Shown here: positions 1 through 10,687 of the stretch, one piece after another
Numbering within the stretch: the stretch's first letter is position 1
Layout of the letters: every line of letters begins with the position of its first letter
Source: an uncultured Phascolarctobacterium sp.
GTDB taxonomy: Bacteria; Bacillota; Negativicutes; Acidaminococcales; Acidaminococcaceae
Length of the DNA stretch: 64,000 nucleotides
Reading direction: 5' to 3'
Assembly: GCF_937920985.1 (NCBI RefSeq)
Contig: NZ_CALDXR010000034.1
Span: 1 to 64,000 of the forward strand
Program-made: the position numbers and the translations under genes
The notes under the pieces: generated by a model
What the model saw: only the letters and a program-made list of their open reading frames with translations
What the model was told of the DNA's origin: nothing
The model's database searches: none

Positions 1-26
1 CCACTGATATAGTTGCTTGATAAATC

Positions 27-2633
27 TTGTTCAATTTGCACTTGCAATCTACCAATGTAAAAATGCGCAAGGATAATCTAGAAAGTCCTTGGGGTATTAT
101 TACTGATAATGTTCACGGTAACTTCGGCCCTGGCAGTACAACAAGTTCGGGGGACGGCAAAGACTATACAGGTGCTCGCTGGAATCCTACAGGTATTTCT
201 ATCACAGGAGGTCAGGCCGATATTACTGTCAATGGTGATGTGGATTTAGCTGTGCGTGGTACAGCAGTAAAAACAGATCCTTATGGAAGTGTAGAAGGTG
301 TTAATCCCCATGATTTGGCAACAATTTCGTTGTTAGGCAAGTCTACACGTATTGATACGCCATATAGAGAAAAGAATTTTGTTGAAGGCTTCGTCGAATT
401 CATCGAGCCGTACTATTCTCTGGCAAGCTATGGCGGCACGATTAATGTCAATGTGAAGAACCTTGAAGCACAAAGTGGCAAGGTAGAAATGGTCGGTAAC
501 GTTCTGGCAATGAAGGCTTCTGATGAGGCCAAAAATGCTATGGCTTATCAAAACGGCTGTCTTAACATCGGCCTGACCACACAGGATTCCTCCTGGAAGG
601 GTATTATTGATAATGCCGGTGCTGAAAAAGCAGGTGAAGTAAATCTGTGGCTGCAGAACGGCGCGCAATGGATTTATGAAAATGCTTCCCGTAAGGGTGG
701 TCTTGATGCTACAAATATGCCTGAATATAGCAGACCGTATTATGAAAAATACGATGGCATTTCTCATCTGAGCAGCCTTGTTGGCGGTAAGGATCAAGCA
801 TCTGCCGGCATTATCAAGGTGAATGATAACGATCCTATCCATATCGCAAATGCTGAGGGTGTTACCAAGGTGTGGTATGACCATGCTGAAGCAACGCCGG
901 GAACTATTATCGGCGGTGATATAAAGGTTCTTAATGCCAAGACCGGCACTGAGATGATGCTTTATACCGGCAACAACGGCATTACCAAGGGCTTTGCCGA
1001 AGGTGATACCGCTGCAGAGAAAAACAAGGTCAGCGAAGTATTGAATTCTCTGGCACACAAGCTGTGGTATATGGCAGGCGATACCAACCTTACAGGCAGC
1101 GTATCCATTGCCGAAGGCCTGACTGCTTCTTCTGCTACCATGAAGACTGGTAATATTAACTTTGCCGAGGGAGGCCAGGGCTTCTATGATTATACTCCGG
1201 AGAAGGACGATAAGACCTATGCAACCGGAGCGATTGTGAAATCCGAAAACATTGGCGAAACACGTGAAAGCGATGTCAACGGTGTTGTTTCTATTAATGT
1301 TACCGAAGCTCAGACCGGGGTATCCGGTAATGCTCCTAGTGCCTTGTATGTAGCAGGCGACGCAGAAAGCCCGCTTGTTGTTGATTTACAGGGCCACACC
1401 TTGAAGCTCAATGCTAACAATCAAGCTGCTAATAATGTGTCTACGATTTTCGTTGATGAAAAGAAGAGCATGGAGATTAAGGATTCCAAAGGCAATGGTG
1501 TGCTGAAGGTTTCTGCTGGTCTCGATGCTGACGGAAATACTGACACTAAAGCTAACTATGTTTATGGCATTCGTGTAGGTGAAAACGGTAGCTTTACCGC
1601 AAATACTGATGTTGAGATAGACGGAGTAAAATCAGGTTCTACTAAGCGTGCTTATGGTCTATATGTAAGTTCCAAAGGCAATGTTGTATTCGAAAAAGAC
1701 CTGAGCATCAAAAATGTTCAGACCGGCCACAAGGTTGGAGCGAACACTGCCGGTATTTATGCAGACAGTTCTTCAAGTGCAGATGCGCCTATTAATATAA
1801 CTATTAAAGGCAATCTTAATATTGAAAACGTATTGGGCAGTGCAATCCGTGCATTGAATACTTCAACTATATCTACTGCCGGTGCAACTATTAAAGCTGC
1901 CGATATGTCTAACGGTACGGATTATAGCCAATATTATGCTTTGCAGGCCAACAAGGGTACCATTAACCTGAATACAGGAGAAGGCATTACTGCCGGAATT
2001 CTGGACGTTACCGGTGACATGAAGGTAACTGACAATAAAGCTTCTGTTATCAATGTCAACATGACCAAGGGTTCCAAATGGACAGGCGCAGTAAGCAATA
2101 TCCCCAGCAGTACTTATAATGCACCTGCTGGTCAGTTTAATCTGACAATGGCAGAAGGATCCGTATGGAAGCATGAAACCGGTCGTTCAGTAGATACGCT
2201 GAAGACAACTTTTGCTGGCAGTAATGTTTCTAAGCTGGACGGCTCTGGTGTAATCTATCAGAATTCCGACAAGGGTATTACCGTATATGATTATAGTGGT
2301 GATACAACTGTTGTTTACGGCCATGATGCCAATAATCCGCAGAACATCACCGGTGGCGACTTCACTGTCAAGACAGCGGCTGCCGGCTCGAAGATTACTT
2401 TGGTAACTGACAGCCAGGGCATTACTGGCGGCTTTGATGCTAGCGATACTGCTGCAGAAAAGAATAATGTTAAGGAAGTACTGAACAAGCTGGCTAATAA
2501 GCTGTTCTACACAGGCTATAAGGATTCAAATCTGTCTGGCGTTGTCAAGATTGCTGATGGTCTGACGGCATCTAGTGTAAGCGCTTCTGTAAAGGCCTCC
2601 GGCGATATAACCTTCTCTGATGGCAGCAACTGA
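27..2633 (+). CDS. Autotransporter passenger, 5'-truncated fragment ending at an in-frame TGA
   Basis: This 868-codon fragment encodes beta-helix-type passenger modules rich in Gly, Asn, Thr and Val. The modules share blocks such as VKIADGLTASS-type motifs with the two downstream giant autotransporters. It has no signal peptide. TTG at 27 is only the first possible start: an in-frame TAA lies at 21-23 and no ribosome site precedes it. All three forward frames are closed within the first 23 bases. Similarity to the second autotransporter (its residues near VNGNVTMRD) begins at about base 53. The TGA at 2631-2633 interrupts the frame, and the same frame continues on the other side with matching repeat sequence. 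The fragment and the next entry are therefore one disrupted gene, probably a pseudogene or silent copy. The stop occupies a position where a sister repeat has Gly. Confidence 0.7.
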   Translation: MFNLHLQSTNVKMRKDNLESPWGIITDNVHGNFGPGSTTSSGDGKDYTGARWNPTGISITGGQADITVNGDVDLAVRGTAVKTDPYGSVEGVNPHDLATISLLGKSTRIDTPYREKNFVEGFVEFIEPYYSLASYGGTINVNVKNLEAQSGKVEMVGNVLAMKASDEAKNAMAYQNGCLNIGLTTQDSSWKGIIDNAGAEKAGEVNLWLQNGAQWIYENASRKGGLDATNMPEYSRPYYEKYDGISHLSSLVGGKDQASAGIIKVNDNDPIHIANAEGVTKVWYDHAEATPGTIIGGDIKVLNAKTGTEMMLYTGNNGITKGFAEGDTAAEKNKVSEVLNSLAHKLWYMAGDTNLTGSVSIAEGLTASSATMKTGNINFAEGGQGFYDYTPEKDDKTYATGAIVKSENIGETRESDVNGVVSINVTEAQTGVSGNAPSALYVAGDAESPLVVDLQGHTLKLNANNQAANNVSTIFVDEKKSMEIKDSKGNGVLKVSAGLDADGNTDTKANYVYGIRVGENGSFTANTDVEIDGVKSGSTKRAYGLYVSSKGNVVFEKDLSIKNVQTGHKVGANTAGIYADSSSSADAPINITIKGNLNIENVLGSAIRALNTSTISTAGATIKAADMSNGTDYSQYYALQANKGTINLNTGEGITAGILDVTGDMKVTDNKASVINVNMTKGSKWTGAVSNIPSSTYNAPAGQFNLTMAEGSVWKHETGRSVDTLKTTFAGSNVSKLDGSGVIYQNSDKGITVYDYSGDTTVVYGHDANNPQNITGGDFTVKTAAAGSKITLVTDSQGITGGFDASDTAAEKNNVKEVLNKLANKLFYTGYKDSNLSGVVKIADGLTASSVSASVKASGDITFSDGSN

Positions 2634-5600
2634 ACGAAAAAAGCAGGCCAGGGCTTCTACGCTTATACTCCGGAAGAGGATAAGCCTGATTACAAGACTG
2701 GCGCTATCACTACGTCGGAAAACATCAGCCTGAACCGCGAGGTAGACGAGAAGGGTGTTGCGCATATTAATGTAACTGAATCGAATGCCAGTGATAGATT
2801 TGCAAGCGCTCTTTACGCAGGTGAGGAAACCTCTCCGTCCAAACCGATGACTGTAAATCTGTCTGGTAAAGGCTTGGCTTTGAATGCTGCGCAAACCAAC
2901 GGACAGGCAGCAGCTATTTACGCGGGCACTAATGCTCATATCAAGGTTGTCAATCAGTCTGCTGACCAAAAGCTGGCGATTACAGCAAATAATACGGATA
3001 CCAGAGGCTCTCATGGCATTTACGCTCTAGAAAATGCGCATCTGAATATTTCCGGTCCGGTAGAAATTACTGATATTGTTACTCAAGGTGATTCCGCAAC
3101 AGGCATTAATATCCATGGCCAGCAGAGCGAGATTAATATTGATGGCCCGCTGACAATCAGCAATGTCAAAGGTCTTAGAGAAAATGGTGCAGGCATGAGT
3201 GCTGCCGGTATTCAGGTAACCGGTAACAGCTCCACTGTAACTGTCAGCGGTCCGGTAGATATTTCCGGTGTACGCGGCAGCGGTATTAGGCTGGTGGGCG
3301 CTAATACCAAGGTATCTGTTGGCGGTGGCACTATCACTGCAGCTGAAGACAGCGATAAATCGCATAATTTCTATGCAGTTCGCGTAGATAAAGGCACGCT
3401 GGATATCAACATGAAGGACGGCGCTGCAGGCGATAGGACCACTAAGATTACCGGTGATATGTATGCAACCGGCCAATACGGCAAGAAGGTTGTGGAATAC
3501 ACCAACGGCGAACTGATTAACTGGAAGGACGCAGGCATTCTCAACGTTGCTTTAACAGATAAGGATTCCTTCTGGAAGGGCGTTGCAGCTTATGACCAGT
3601 ATAATGATGACTATGGCACCGGCGGCAATACTGCGCATGACATCGGCCAGTTCAACCTGTATCTGCAAAACGGTGCAACCTGGACCAACGAACAGCAGTC
3701 GCATGTGACAACTACGACCATAGCGTCCAAAAATCCTGTATGGACAGGCAGCACGCTGGCAACTTTGCATGGCGGCAAGGATGCCGATAATGCAGGATTG
3801 ATTTACCAAAAGGATACCAATCCTATTTCTGTTGTAAATTACAGCGGTAATACTACTGTATTCTATGAGCATGATGCTGCTAATCCGACCAAGATTATTG
3901 GTGGCAGCTTCAATATTACCAATGCAGCAGAAGGCTCTGCTATCACCTTTATTACAGATAATAAAGGCATTACCTCTGGCTTTAACGACAGCGATTCCGC
4001 TGATGCTAAGGATAAAGTAGCCAACGTACTGAACAGCTTGGCAGGCAAGCTGTTCTACAAGAACTATACTGATGGTCATCTGGCTGGCGTAGTGAAGATT
4101 GCTGAAGGCCTGACAGCTTCTTCCGCAGCACTGAAGACCGGCGATATTTCCTTCTCTACTGATGCGACCGGCACGAAGAACCCCGGCCAAGGCTATTATG
4201 ACTATAAGCCGTCTGGTGAGAAGCCGGAATACAAAACCGGTGCTGTTAAAGAGTCTGAGGATATTAGCAAAACCCGTGAGGCGGACGCAAACGGCGTAGT
4301 TAATGTCAAGGTAACTGAACCGACCATTACGGAAGGCTACAGCAAATTTGCTGCTGCTCTTTATGCAGAGGATCCTACTGCTTCGATGACTGTAAACATA
4401 GCTGGTAAAGACCTTGCTCTGAGCTCTGTAGTTGAAGCAGGCGCACAGGCAGCAGGTATTTATGTAGACAGGGGTGCCAATATTACGATTGATAATCCGT
4501 TTGTCAAGCAAAAGCTTGCGATTACGGCAACTAATAATGACACCAGAGGCGCATATGGTATTTTTGCTAAGGGTGATAATGCGAAGCTGAATATTTCCGG
4601 TCCGGTAGAAATTACCAATATTACCACTAAGGGTGCTGCTGTAGGCGGCGTTTTGGTACGTGGCCAAAATACTAATGTTGTTATCGACGGTCCGCTGACC
4701 ATCAGCAATGTCAAGGCAGAAACTGATAGCGGCATGGGCATCAACGGCTCCGGTATCGGTGTAACCGGTCTGGACTCTACCGTTACTGTTAACGGTGCGG
4801 TAGATATTTCCGGTATCCATGGCAGTGCAATTTTGTTGAAGGAAAGTGGCAACAAGGTAGCTGTTGGCGGCGGCAATATCGCAGCAGCAGTAGACAGCGA
4901 CAAATCGCATAACTACTATGCAGCTCGTGTTGAAAAAGGTACGCTCGATATCAACATGAAGGATGGCGTTGCCGGCGATGCTACTACTAAGATTACCGGT
5001 GATATGTATATAGATTATCTGCATGGCATGAAGCCACCTTCCCTTGGCAGTGAAGAGCTTGTTGAGTATAAAGAGGAAGGCGTTCTTAATGTGGCTCTGA
5101 CTAATGCTGATTCCTATTGGAAAGGCGTTGCAGCTCATGAGAAATACAAAACTGACAAGCATCAATATGGCTATGATATGCATGATGTTGGTGACCTGAA
5201 CCTCTATCTGCAGAACGGCGCAATCTGGACCAACGAACAGCAATCTCATGTTACTACTACGACTATGGCGGACAAGAATCCGATTTGGGACGGCAGCACG
5301 TTGGCAAGCCTCCATGGTGGCAAAGATGCAGCTCATGCTGGTCATATCTTCCAGAACGACAGCAAGAATATAACCATCAACAATTACAGTGGCAATACCA
5401 ATATCTACTATGCACATGAAGGCAATGGTGAAGCAGCAGATAACTATAAGGCTGGCGATACCATTATCAAGAGTGCAGCTGCAGGCTCCGCAGTATATCT
5501 GATTACAGATAACACCAACGTTGCCATGGGCAATGATGAAAGTGTTGCCAATGTACTGAATGCGTTGGCAGGCAAGCTGACCTATAGCAATTTTGCAACC

Positions 5601-8600
5601 GAGAAAAATCTGAAGGGTGTAGTGAAGATTTCAAGCGGTCTGACTGCTTCTGGTGCAGAGCTGAAGACCGGCGATATTTCCTTCTCTACCGAAACAACCG
5701 GCACAAAGACACCTGGTCAGGGCTATTATGAATATGATGAGGCAGCCGAAAATACCTTTACAGATAAAATTACCGGCGGCAACGATAAGAAATATGTAGA
5801 AGCCGGCATCGAAAAAGAGAAGGGTGTTTACACCTTTACCAAGGATGCAACCATTAAGGTTACTAAAGGCTTGTCTGAGCTTGGCGCTATCGAATCCAGC
5901 GGCGGTCCGATTACGATTAATGCTGAAGGAAAAGCATTGGATGTTTCCTATACTGTACCTAAAGGCGATAATGTTGCACGCGCAGTAGCAACCAGCAACA
6001 GCTTTGGTAAGAGTAAGGATATTACCATTAAGGCTGACAGCCTGAAGCTCAGCGCCGATACTACAGGCTTCCGTGCTCAGGGTATTTATGCAGTAGGCGG
6101 TAAGATTACTATTGATGCCAACACTACTATTGCTACCTCTGCACAAAATGACAGCAATGGTATTTATGCGGGCAACGGCGGCATTGTTACTGTGAACGGT
6201 GATCTTGATATTAAAGAGGATACTAAGGTGTCCAAATACTACGCATTGAATGCTGACTATACGGGTGTTATCAACGTTAACATCAAAGATGGCAAGGCAG
6301 GCGCAGGCAACGTTAAGCTCAAGGGTGATGTTTTCACCAAGACAGCAGAGAGCTATGATTATGATGATGATGAGACAACATATACTTCTTCTACCATCAA
6401 TCTGGCATTACAGGGTGCAAACAGCTCTTGGACCGGCCGCAGTCTTTATGAGGTTGTTTCCTCCGGTGATGACAAGACAAGTTACGGCAACTTTAACCTG
6501 TGGCTGACAGACGGTGCAACCTGGACCAACGAGAAGACAGGTAAGACAATTCCGGCAGGCTTTGCAGGCAGCCATGTAACTAACTTCGTAGGCGGTGCAG
6601 ATGCAAATCATGCAGGCCATATCTTCCAGAATGATACCAAGAATCTGACCATTGATAAATACAGTGGCAACACCAATATCTACTATGCACACACTGGTAA
6701 TGGCGAAGCAGCTGATAACTATAAGGCTGGCGACACCATTATCAAGAGTGCGGCAGCAGGCTCTGCAGTATCCTTGATTACTGACAACAAAGACGTCGCA
6801 ATGGATAACAAGGACAGCGTAGCTAACGTGCTGAACGCATTGGCAGGCAAGCTGACCTACAGTAATTTTGCGAACGGTGAGAAGAACCTGACAGGCGTTG
6901 TGAAGATTGCTGACGGCCTGACTGCAAGCAGCAAGGCTTTGGAAACCGGCGATATTACCTTTAATGAAAAAGGCAAAGGCACCTATGTTAAGCCTGAACC
7001 GGTTGATGACACTCACTTTACGGAAAAGATTACAGGTGGACTTGATCAGAAGTATGTAGATCTCGGCATCGAAAAAGAGCAGGGTGTTTACACCTTTGTT
7101 AAGGATACTGTTATCGACGTAACCAAGGGCAAGGATACCGCTATGGTGGCTATCGGCTCTAAGGGTGGCCCGGTTACGATTAACGCTGATGGCAAGACCT
7201 TGGATGTATCCTTCCATTCTGATAAAACCTTTGCAGCACGTGCAATTGCTTCGGAAACGTATTATGGTGGTAAGCCTATTACCATTAAAGCGGGCAAATT
7301 AAATCTTAATGCTGAAGCTGTGGACGGTGAAAGTCAGGGTATTTTTGCTAAGGTAGGCTCCACTATTACCATTGATGCAGATACTACAATTACCACTTCC
7401 AGTAATAAGGAAAGCAATGGTATCTATGCTGGCAGCAGAGGTGTTGTCAACATGAATGGTGACTTGGAAATCAAAGAGGATACCAAGGCAGCTGCATACT
7501 ATGCATTGAAGACCGATGGTAACGGCGTGATTAATGTCAACCTGAAAGACGGAAAAGTAGGCGACAGCGTTGTTAAATTCACTGGCGATATCTACGCTAA
7601 GACTAATGAATCCAGCATCAATCTGGCGTTGAAGGGCAAAGATAGCCAATGGACAGGACGCAGTTTGAATGAATCTGCTGATAGTGAAAAACGCGGCAGC
7701 TTCAACCTGTGGCTGACAGACGGTGCTTCCTGGACTAATCAGGTAACTGGTAAGAATGTTCCGAGCGGCTTTGCAGGCAGCTATGTAACCAACTTCGTAG
7801 GCGGTGCAAGTGTAGCAGCTGCTGGCAACATTTTCCAAAACGACGCTAATAGCCTGACCATCGACAACTACAGCGGCAACACCAACATCTTCTATGCACA
7901 CACCGGTAACGGCGAATCAGCTAGTGATTTTGCAGCAGGCGACACCATTATAAAGAGTGCAGCAGAAGGCTCTGTGGTATCCATGATTACCGACAATAGC
8001 GGTATCAGCATGGACAACGAATACAGCGTAGCTAATGTGCTGAACAACCTGGCAGGCAAGCTGACCTACAGCAACTTCGTAAACGGTGAGAAGAACCTGA
8101 CCGGCTATGTGAAGATTGCTGACGGCCTGACCGCAAGCAGCAAATCAATGCAGGCTGGCAACATCGCCTTCAATGCTGATACTGGTAAGGGCAGTCTGGA
8201 GAATGGTTCTATGAAGCCTGGCTTCACCTATCCGGAAACCCAGATTCCGGAGAGCAACGAAATCCATCAAGGTATTACCGGTGATGCTAAGACTGACTAT
8301 CAATATAAGAAGGACGGCATCCTGAAGGATAATGGTAAATATATCTTTACTCAGAATCCGTCTGAAGTTAAGGTCAGCGAAGGTGCTGCAGTAGATGTAA
8401 ATGGTAAGGATGTTGAAATTGATACTACCGCTGCCAAGCTGAAGCTGACAGGCAAAGATCAGGGAATTAATGCAACTGGCAGTGCTAATGTCAAAGTTGA
8501 CGGCACCACTGAAATCAGTGGTGAAACCGGTATCAATGCAACTAACGGTAGTAATGTAACCTTGAACGGCAGCACTGTTATCAGCGGTAATGATGGTAAA

Positions 8601-10295
8601 GGCACTGCTATCAATGCAAGCGATGGCGGCAAGGTAGTTGTTGATACCAAGAATGGAGCTTTGACCATTAATGGCAGCATTAATGCTAACGGCGGCAACA
8701 TTACTGTAGATAGCAGCAATGCAACCGGTATCATTGAAGGCAACGTTAATGCAAGCAACGGCGGCAACGTTGAGATCAGCCTGAACGATGCAAAATCCAA
8801 GCTGACCGGCAGCTACAAGGTTGATGGCAACAGCAGCATTGTAATGAATATCAAGAACGGTGCAACATGGGTACTGAAGGATGATAAGGACGAAGCTGCA
8901 GGTATGTCTCTGCTGCAAATGACCAGAGGAGCTACTCCGGCTACCGGGTTGACCGTAAATGGTGGTGCAACCGAGGGCGAAACCGGTTATCTGGATATGA
9001 GAAGCAGAACTGGCAAGCTTGAGATTGATCATTACAGCGGTTGGGAAACCATTATCTATAATCACGATAATAAAGGCAGCGAAGCACAAGACTTCAAATC
9101 CGGCAATACTGTTATCAAGAATGCTAAAGAAGGCTCTGGCGTAATCATGCTCACCGACAGCAATAACATCAATATTAACAGCCAGACTGAAGTGGAAGCT
9201 GCTATGACTGTATTGGCCGAAAAGATTCAGTACACTGATCATGCAGCAAATGGTGGTAATCTTAAGGGTAAAGTCAGAATTGCGGAAGGTTTGACTTCTA
9301 CCAGTAAGACTGGCGCTATGAATTGGGACGAAACAACTGGCATAGGCAAGTTTGATCCTAGCAGCATAAAATGGGGTGAAATTATTGATGGCAACTATGA
9401 AACCTTTGTAATGAAGGGCGTAAGAAGTGCAGCAACCACCTCCATGCACAGCTGGCGCGACAACATGCAGGATACCTACACTGGCGCAGACCTGGCAGAT
9501 GAAGACGGTATCTTTGCTAAGGCACTGGGCGGCAAGACCAGCTCCGATGTTAAAGGCCTTAGAGATGACAACACCTATCGTGGTGTACAGGTTGGCTTTG
9601 ACAAGGCTTTGGCAAACGGCTGGCATGCAGGCGTAGCCTTTGATTACCGCAATGGCGATTCCAACTACCTGTTGGGCGGCAAGGGCGACAACCAGCTCTA
9701 CAGCCTGGGCGTATATGGCGTGAAGAACTTTGCAGACCAATCCTACCTGCGCGTAGCAGCAAAAGCCGGTCGCGTTGAAAACGAATATGACGTTTACAAC
9801 GAAATCCGCAGCCTGAAGCTGCATGGCGATTACAAAGCTAACGCTTATGGCCTGACCATGGAATATGGCAAGACCTTCGGCAGCGAGGCAAGCTACTTCA
9901 CTCCGAAAGCAAAGCTGACCTGGTCTCAGGTGGGCAGCAAGGATTACACTGCCCATACTCCGAACGACAGCATGAGAATTGACCAGGACGCTTACAGCAG
10001 CCTTGTAGCACGCTTCGGTGTGGAAGCAGGCGCTAAGAGCGAAAAAGGCCGCGTATACGTTGGCCTGTACGGTGCACATGAATTCAACGGCGACATCAGC
10101 GCAAGCTACTTCGCTAAGGACGGCGGCATTAAGCACACCAGCTTTGACGGCAGTGACACCTGGATGGAAATGAGCATTGGCGGCAGCTATGACCTGAGCG
10201 ACAACTGCCATATCTATGCAGACTTTGCTAAGGACTTCGGCGGCGACTTCGAACGCAAGTGGAAGGCAAGTGCAGGCCTGCGCTTCGAGTTCTAA
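2634..10295 (+). CDS. Giant autotransporter, passenger repeats plus C-terminal beta-barrel (continuation after TGA)
   Basis: The frame is the same as in the upstream fragment, so this is the rest of that gene. The first in-frame ATG is at 2847 (2482 codons to the stop), but no ribosome site precedes it. Independent translation is therefore doubtful. The passenger contains several long repeats, each ending in a block like YSGNTNIYYAHEGNGEAAD followed by VANVLNALAGKLTYSNF and a KIADGLTASS-type motif. The last ~300 residues are an autotransporter beta-domain with alternating aromatic strands and a C-terminal Phe (LRFEF), as expected for BAM-dependent outer-membrane insertion. The barrel closely resembles that of the autotransporter ending at 27356. 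The role is probably adhesion or surface display; no catalytic motif is seen in the passenger. Confidence 0.75.
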   Translation, partial: TKKAGQGFYAYTPEEDKPDYKTGAITTSENISLNREVDEKGVAHINVTESNASDRFASALYAGEETSPSKPMTVNLSGKGLALNAAQTNGQAAAIYAGTNAHIKVVNQSADQKLAITANNTDTRGSHGIYALENAHLNISGPVEITDIVTQGDSATGINIHGQQSEINIDGPLTISNVKGLRENGAGMSAAGIQVTGNSSTVTVSGPVDISGVRGSGIRLVGANTKVSVGGGTITAAEDSDKSHNFYAVRVDKGTLDINMKDGAAGDRTTKITGDMYATGQYGKKVVEYTNGELINWKDAGILNVALTDKDSFWKGVAAYDQYNDDYGTGGNTAHDIGQFNLYLQNGATWTNEQQSHVTTTTIASKNPVWTGSTLATLHGGKDADNAGLIYQKDTNPISVVNYSGNTTVFYEHDAANPTKIIGGSFNITNAAEGSAITFITDNKGITSGFNDSDSADAKDKVANVLNSLAGKLFYKNYTDGHLAGVVKIAEGLTASSAALKTGDISFSTDATGTKNPGQGYYDYKPSGEKPEYKTGAVKESEDISKTREADANGVVNVKVTEPTITEGYSKFAAALYAEDPTASMTVNIAGKDLALSSVVEAGAQAAGIYVDRGANITIDNPFVKQKLAITATNNDTRGAYGIFAKGDNAKLNISGPVEITNITTKGAAVGGVLVRGQNTNVVIDGPLTISNVKAETDSGMGINGSGIGVTGLDSTVTVNGAVDISGIHGSAILLKESGNKVAVGGGNIAAAVDSDKSHNYYAARVEKGTLDINMKDGVAGDATTKITGDMYIDYLHGMKPPSLGSEELVEYKEEGVLNVALTNADSYWKGVAAHEKYKTDKHQYGYDMHDVGDLNLYLQNGAIWTNEQQSHVTTTTMADKNPIWDGSTLASLHGGKDAAHAGHIFQNDSKNITINNYSGNTNIYYAHEGNGEAADNYKAGDTIIKSAAAGSAVYLITDNTNVAMGNDESVANVLNALAGKLTYSNFATEKNLKGVVKISSGLTASGAELKTGDISFSTETTGTKTPGQGYYEYDEAAENTFTDKITGGNDKKYVEAGIEKEKGVYTFTKDATIKVTKGLSELGAIESSGGPITINAEGKALDVSYTVPKGDNVARAVATSNSFGKSKDITIKADSLKLSADTTGFRAQGIYAVGGKITIDANTTIATSAQNDSNGIYAGNGGIVTVNGDLDIKEDTKVSKYYALNADYTGVINVNIKDGKAGAGNVKLKGDVFTKTAESYDYDDDETTYTSSTINLALQGANSSWTGRSLYEVVSSGDDKTSYGNFNLWLTDGATWTNEKTGKTIPAGFAGSHVTNFVGGADANHAGHIFQNDTKNLTIDKYSGNTNIYYAHTGNGEAADNYKAGDTIIKSAAAGSAVSLITDNKDVAMDNKDSVANVLNALAGKLTYSNFANGEKNLTGVVKIADGLTASSKALETGDITFNEKGKGTYVKPEPVDDTHFTEKITGGLDQKYVDLGIEKEQGVYTFVKDTVIDVTKGKDTAMVAIGSKGGPVTINADGKTLDVSFHSDKTFAARAIASETYYGGKPITIKAGKLNLNAEAVDGESQGIFAKVGSTITIDADTTITTSSNKESNGIYAGSRGVVNMNGDLEIKEDTKAAAYYALKTDGNGVINVNLKDGKVGDSVVKFTGDIYAKTNESSINLALKGKDSQWTGRSLNESADSEKRGSFNLWLTDGASWTNQVTGKNVPSGFAGSYVTNFVGGASVAAAGNIFQNDANSLTIDNYSGNTNIFYAHTGNGESASDFAAGDTIIKSAAEGSVVSMITDNSGISMDNEYSVANVLNNLAGKLTYSNFVNGEKNLTGYVKIADGLTASSKSMQAGNIAFNADTGKGSLENGSMKPGFTYPETQIPESNEIHQGITGDAKTDYQYKKDGILKDNGKYIFTQNPSEVKVSEGAAVDVNGKDVEIDTTAAKLKLTGKDQGINATGSANVKVDGTTEISGETGINATNGSNVTLNGSTVISGNDGKGTAINASDGGKVVVDTKNGALTINGSINANGGNITVDSSNATGIIEGNVNASNGGNVEISLNDAKSKLTGSYKVDGNSSIVMNIKNGATWVLKDDKDEAAGMSLLQMTRGATPATGLTVNGGATEGETGYLDMRSRTGKLEIDHYSGWETIIYNHDNKGSEAQDFKSGNTVIKNAKEGSGVIMLTDSNNININSQTEVEAAMTVLAEKIQYTDHAANGGNLKGKVRIAEGLTSTSKTGAMNWDETTGIGKFDPSSIKWGEIIDGNYETFVMKGVRSAATTSMHSWRDNMQDTYTGADLADEDGIFAKALGGKTSSDVKGLRDDNTYRGVQVGFDKALANGWHAGVAFDYRNGDSNYLLGGKGDNQLYSLGVYGVKNFADQSYLRVAAKAGRVENEYDVYNEIRSLKLHGDYKANAYGLTMEYGKTFGSEASYFTPKAKLTWSQVGSKDYTAHTPNDSMRIDQDAYSSLVARFGVEAGAKSEKGRVYVGLYGAHEFNGDISASYFAKDGGIKHTSFDGSDTWMEMSIGGSYDLSDNCHIYADFAKDFGGDFERKWKASAGLRFEF

Positions 10296-10386
10296 TCGCT
10301 TAGATAAGATATTTCCCCTTCTTTTATAAATAGGCTGCGGTGCTTACAAGGCGGCACCACGGTCTGCTCCCCTAATTTTAGAAAGC

Positions 10387-10430
10387 GAAGCAGTCATCTG
10401 CCGAAAGGCAGGTGGCTGCTTTGTTTTTTA
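10387..10430 (+). terminator. Intrinsic terminator after first autotransporter
   Basis: Arms 10388-10402 and 10407-10421 pair over 15 bp, including two G-T pairs, around a GAAA loop. A T-tract follows. It closes the autotransporter transcript. Confidence 0.85.
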
Positions 10431-10543
10431 CATAATAAAAAGCAGAACTTGGCAGATAATTTGTTTGAAGTGCTATTGCGAGTTGTTTTTTATGCTTTTA
10501 TGTTTCTTTCAGTGACTAAATTCACAATATGTTCAAATTTCAC

Positions 10544-10572
10544 TTGACGTTACAATCCATATATGGTAAACT
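10544..10572 (+). promoter_or_regulatory. Sigma-70-type promoter upstream of cobalamin riboswitch
   Basis: TTGACG at 10544-10549 and TAAACT at 10567-10572 are separated by 17 bp, and the riboswitch begins about 110 bases downstream. The 17-bp spacer sets it apart from the nine 19-bp-spacer promoters found after position 30996. I see nothing gene-like between the terminator at 10430 and this promoter. Confidence 0.65.
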
Positions 10573-10687
10573 CTATATGATAAAAAATATCAATAACAGA
10601 AAAATTCAAGTGATACACCCCAAATAAAAAATATGCTTTGCAAAAGTGAAGCGTTACTGCTGTTTTTTATCAATAAAATTAATATGA

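Noticed and set aside
333..1058. Long minus-strand open frames inside the autotransporter genes (also 3552-5417, 8145-10211, 22824-25418)
   Set aside because: They lie antisense to repeat-rich genes with strong plus-strand coding signal, have no ribosome sites, and repeat when the DNA repeats. They are shadows.
2631..2633. TGA read as selenocysteine
   Set aside because: A sister repeat has Gly at this position, the passenger has no redox motif, and no selenocysteine insertion hairpin is evident just downstream.
10544..10572. Riboswitch promoter as a tenth member of the MerR-type set
   Set aside because: Its spacer is 17 bp and lacks the shared dyad.
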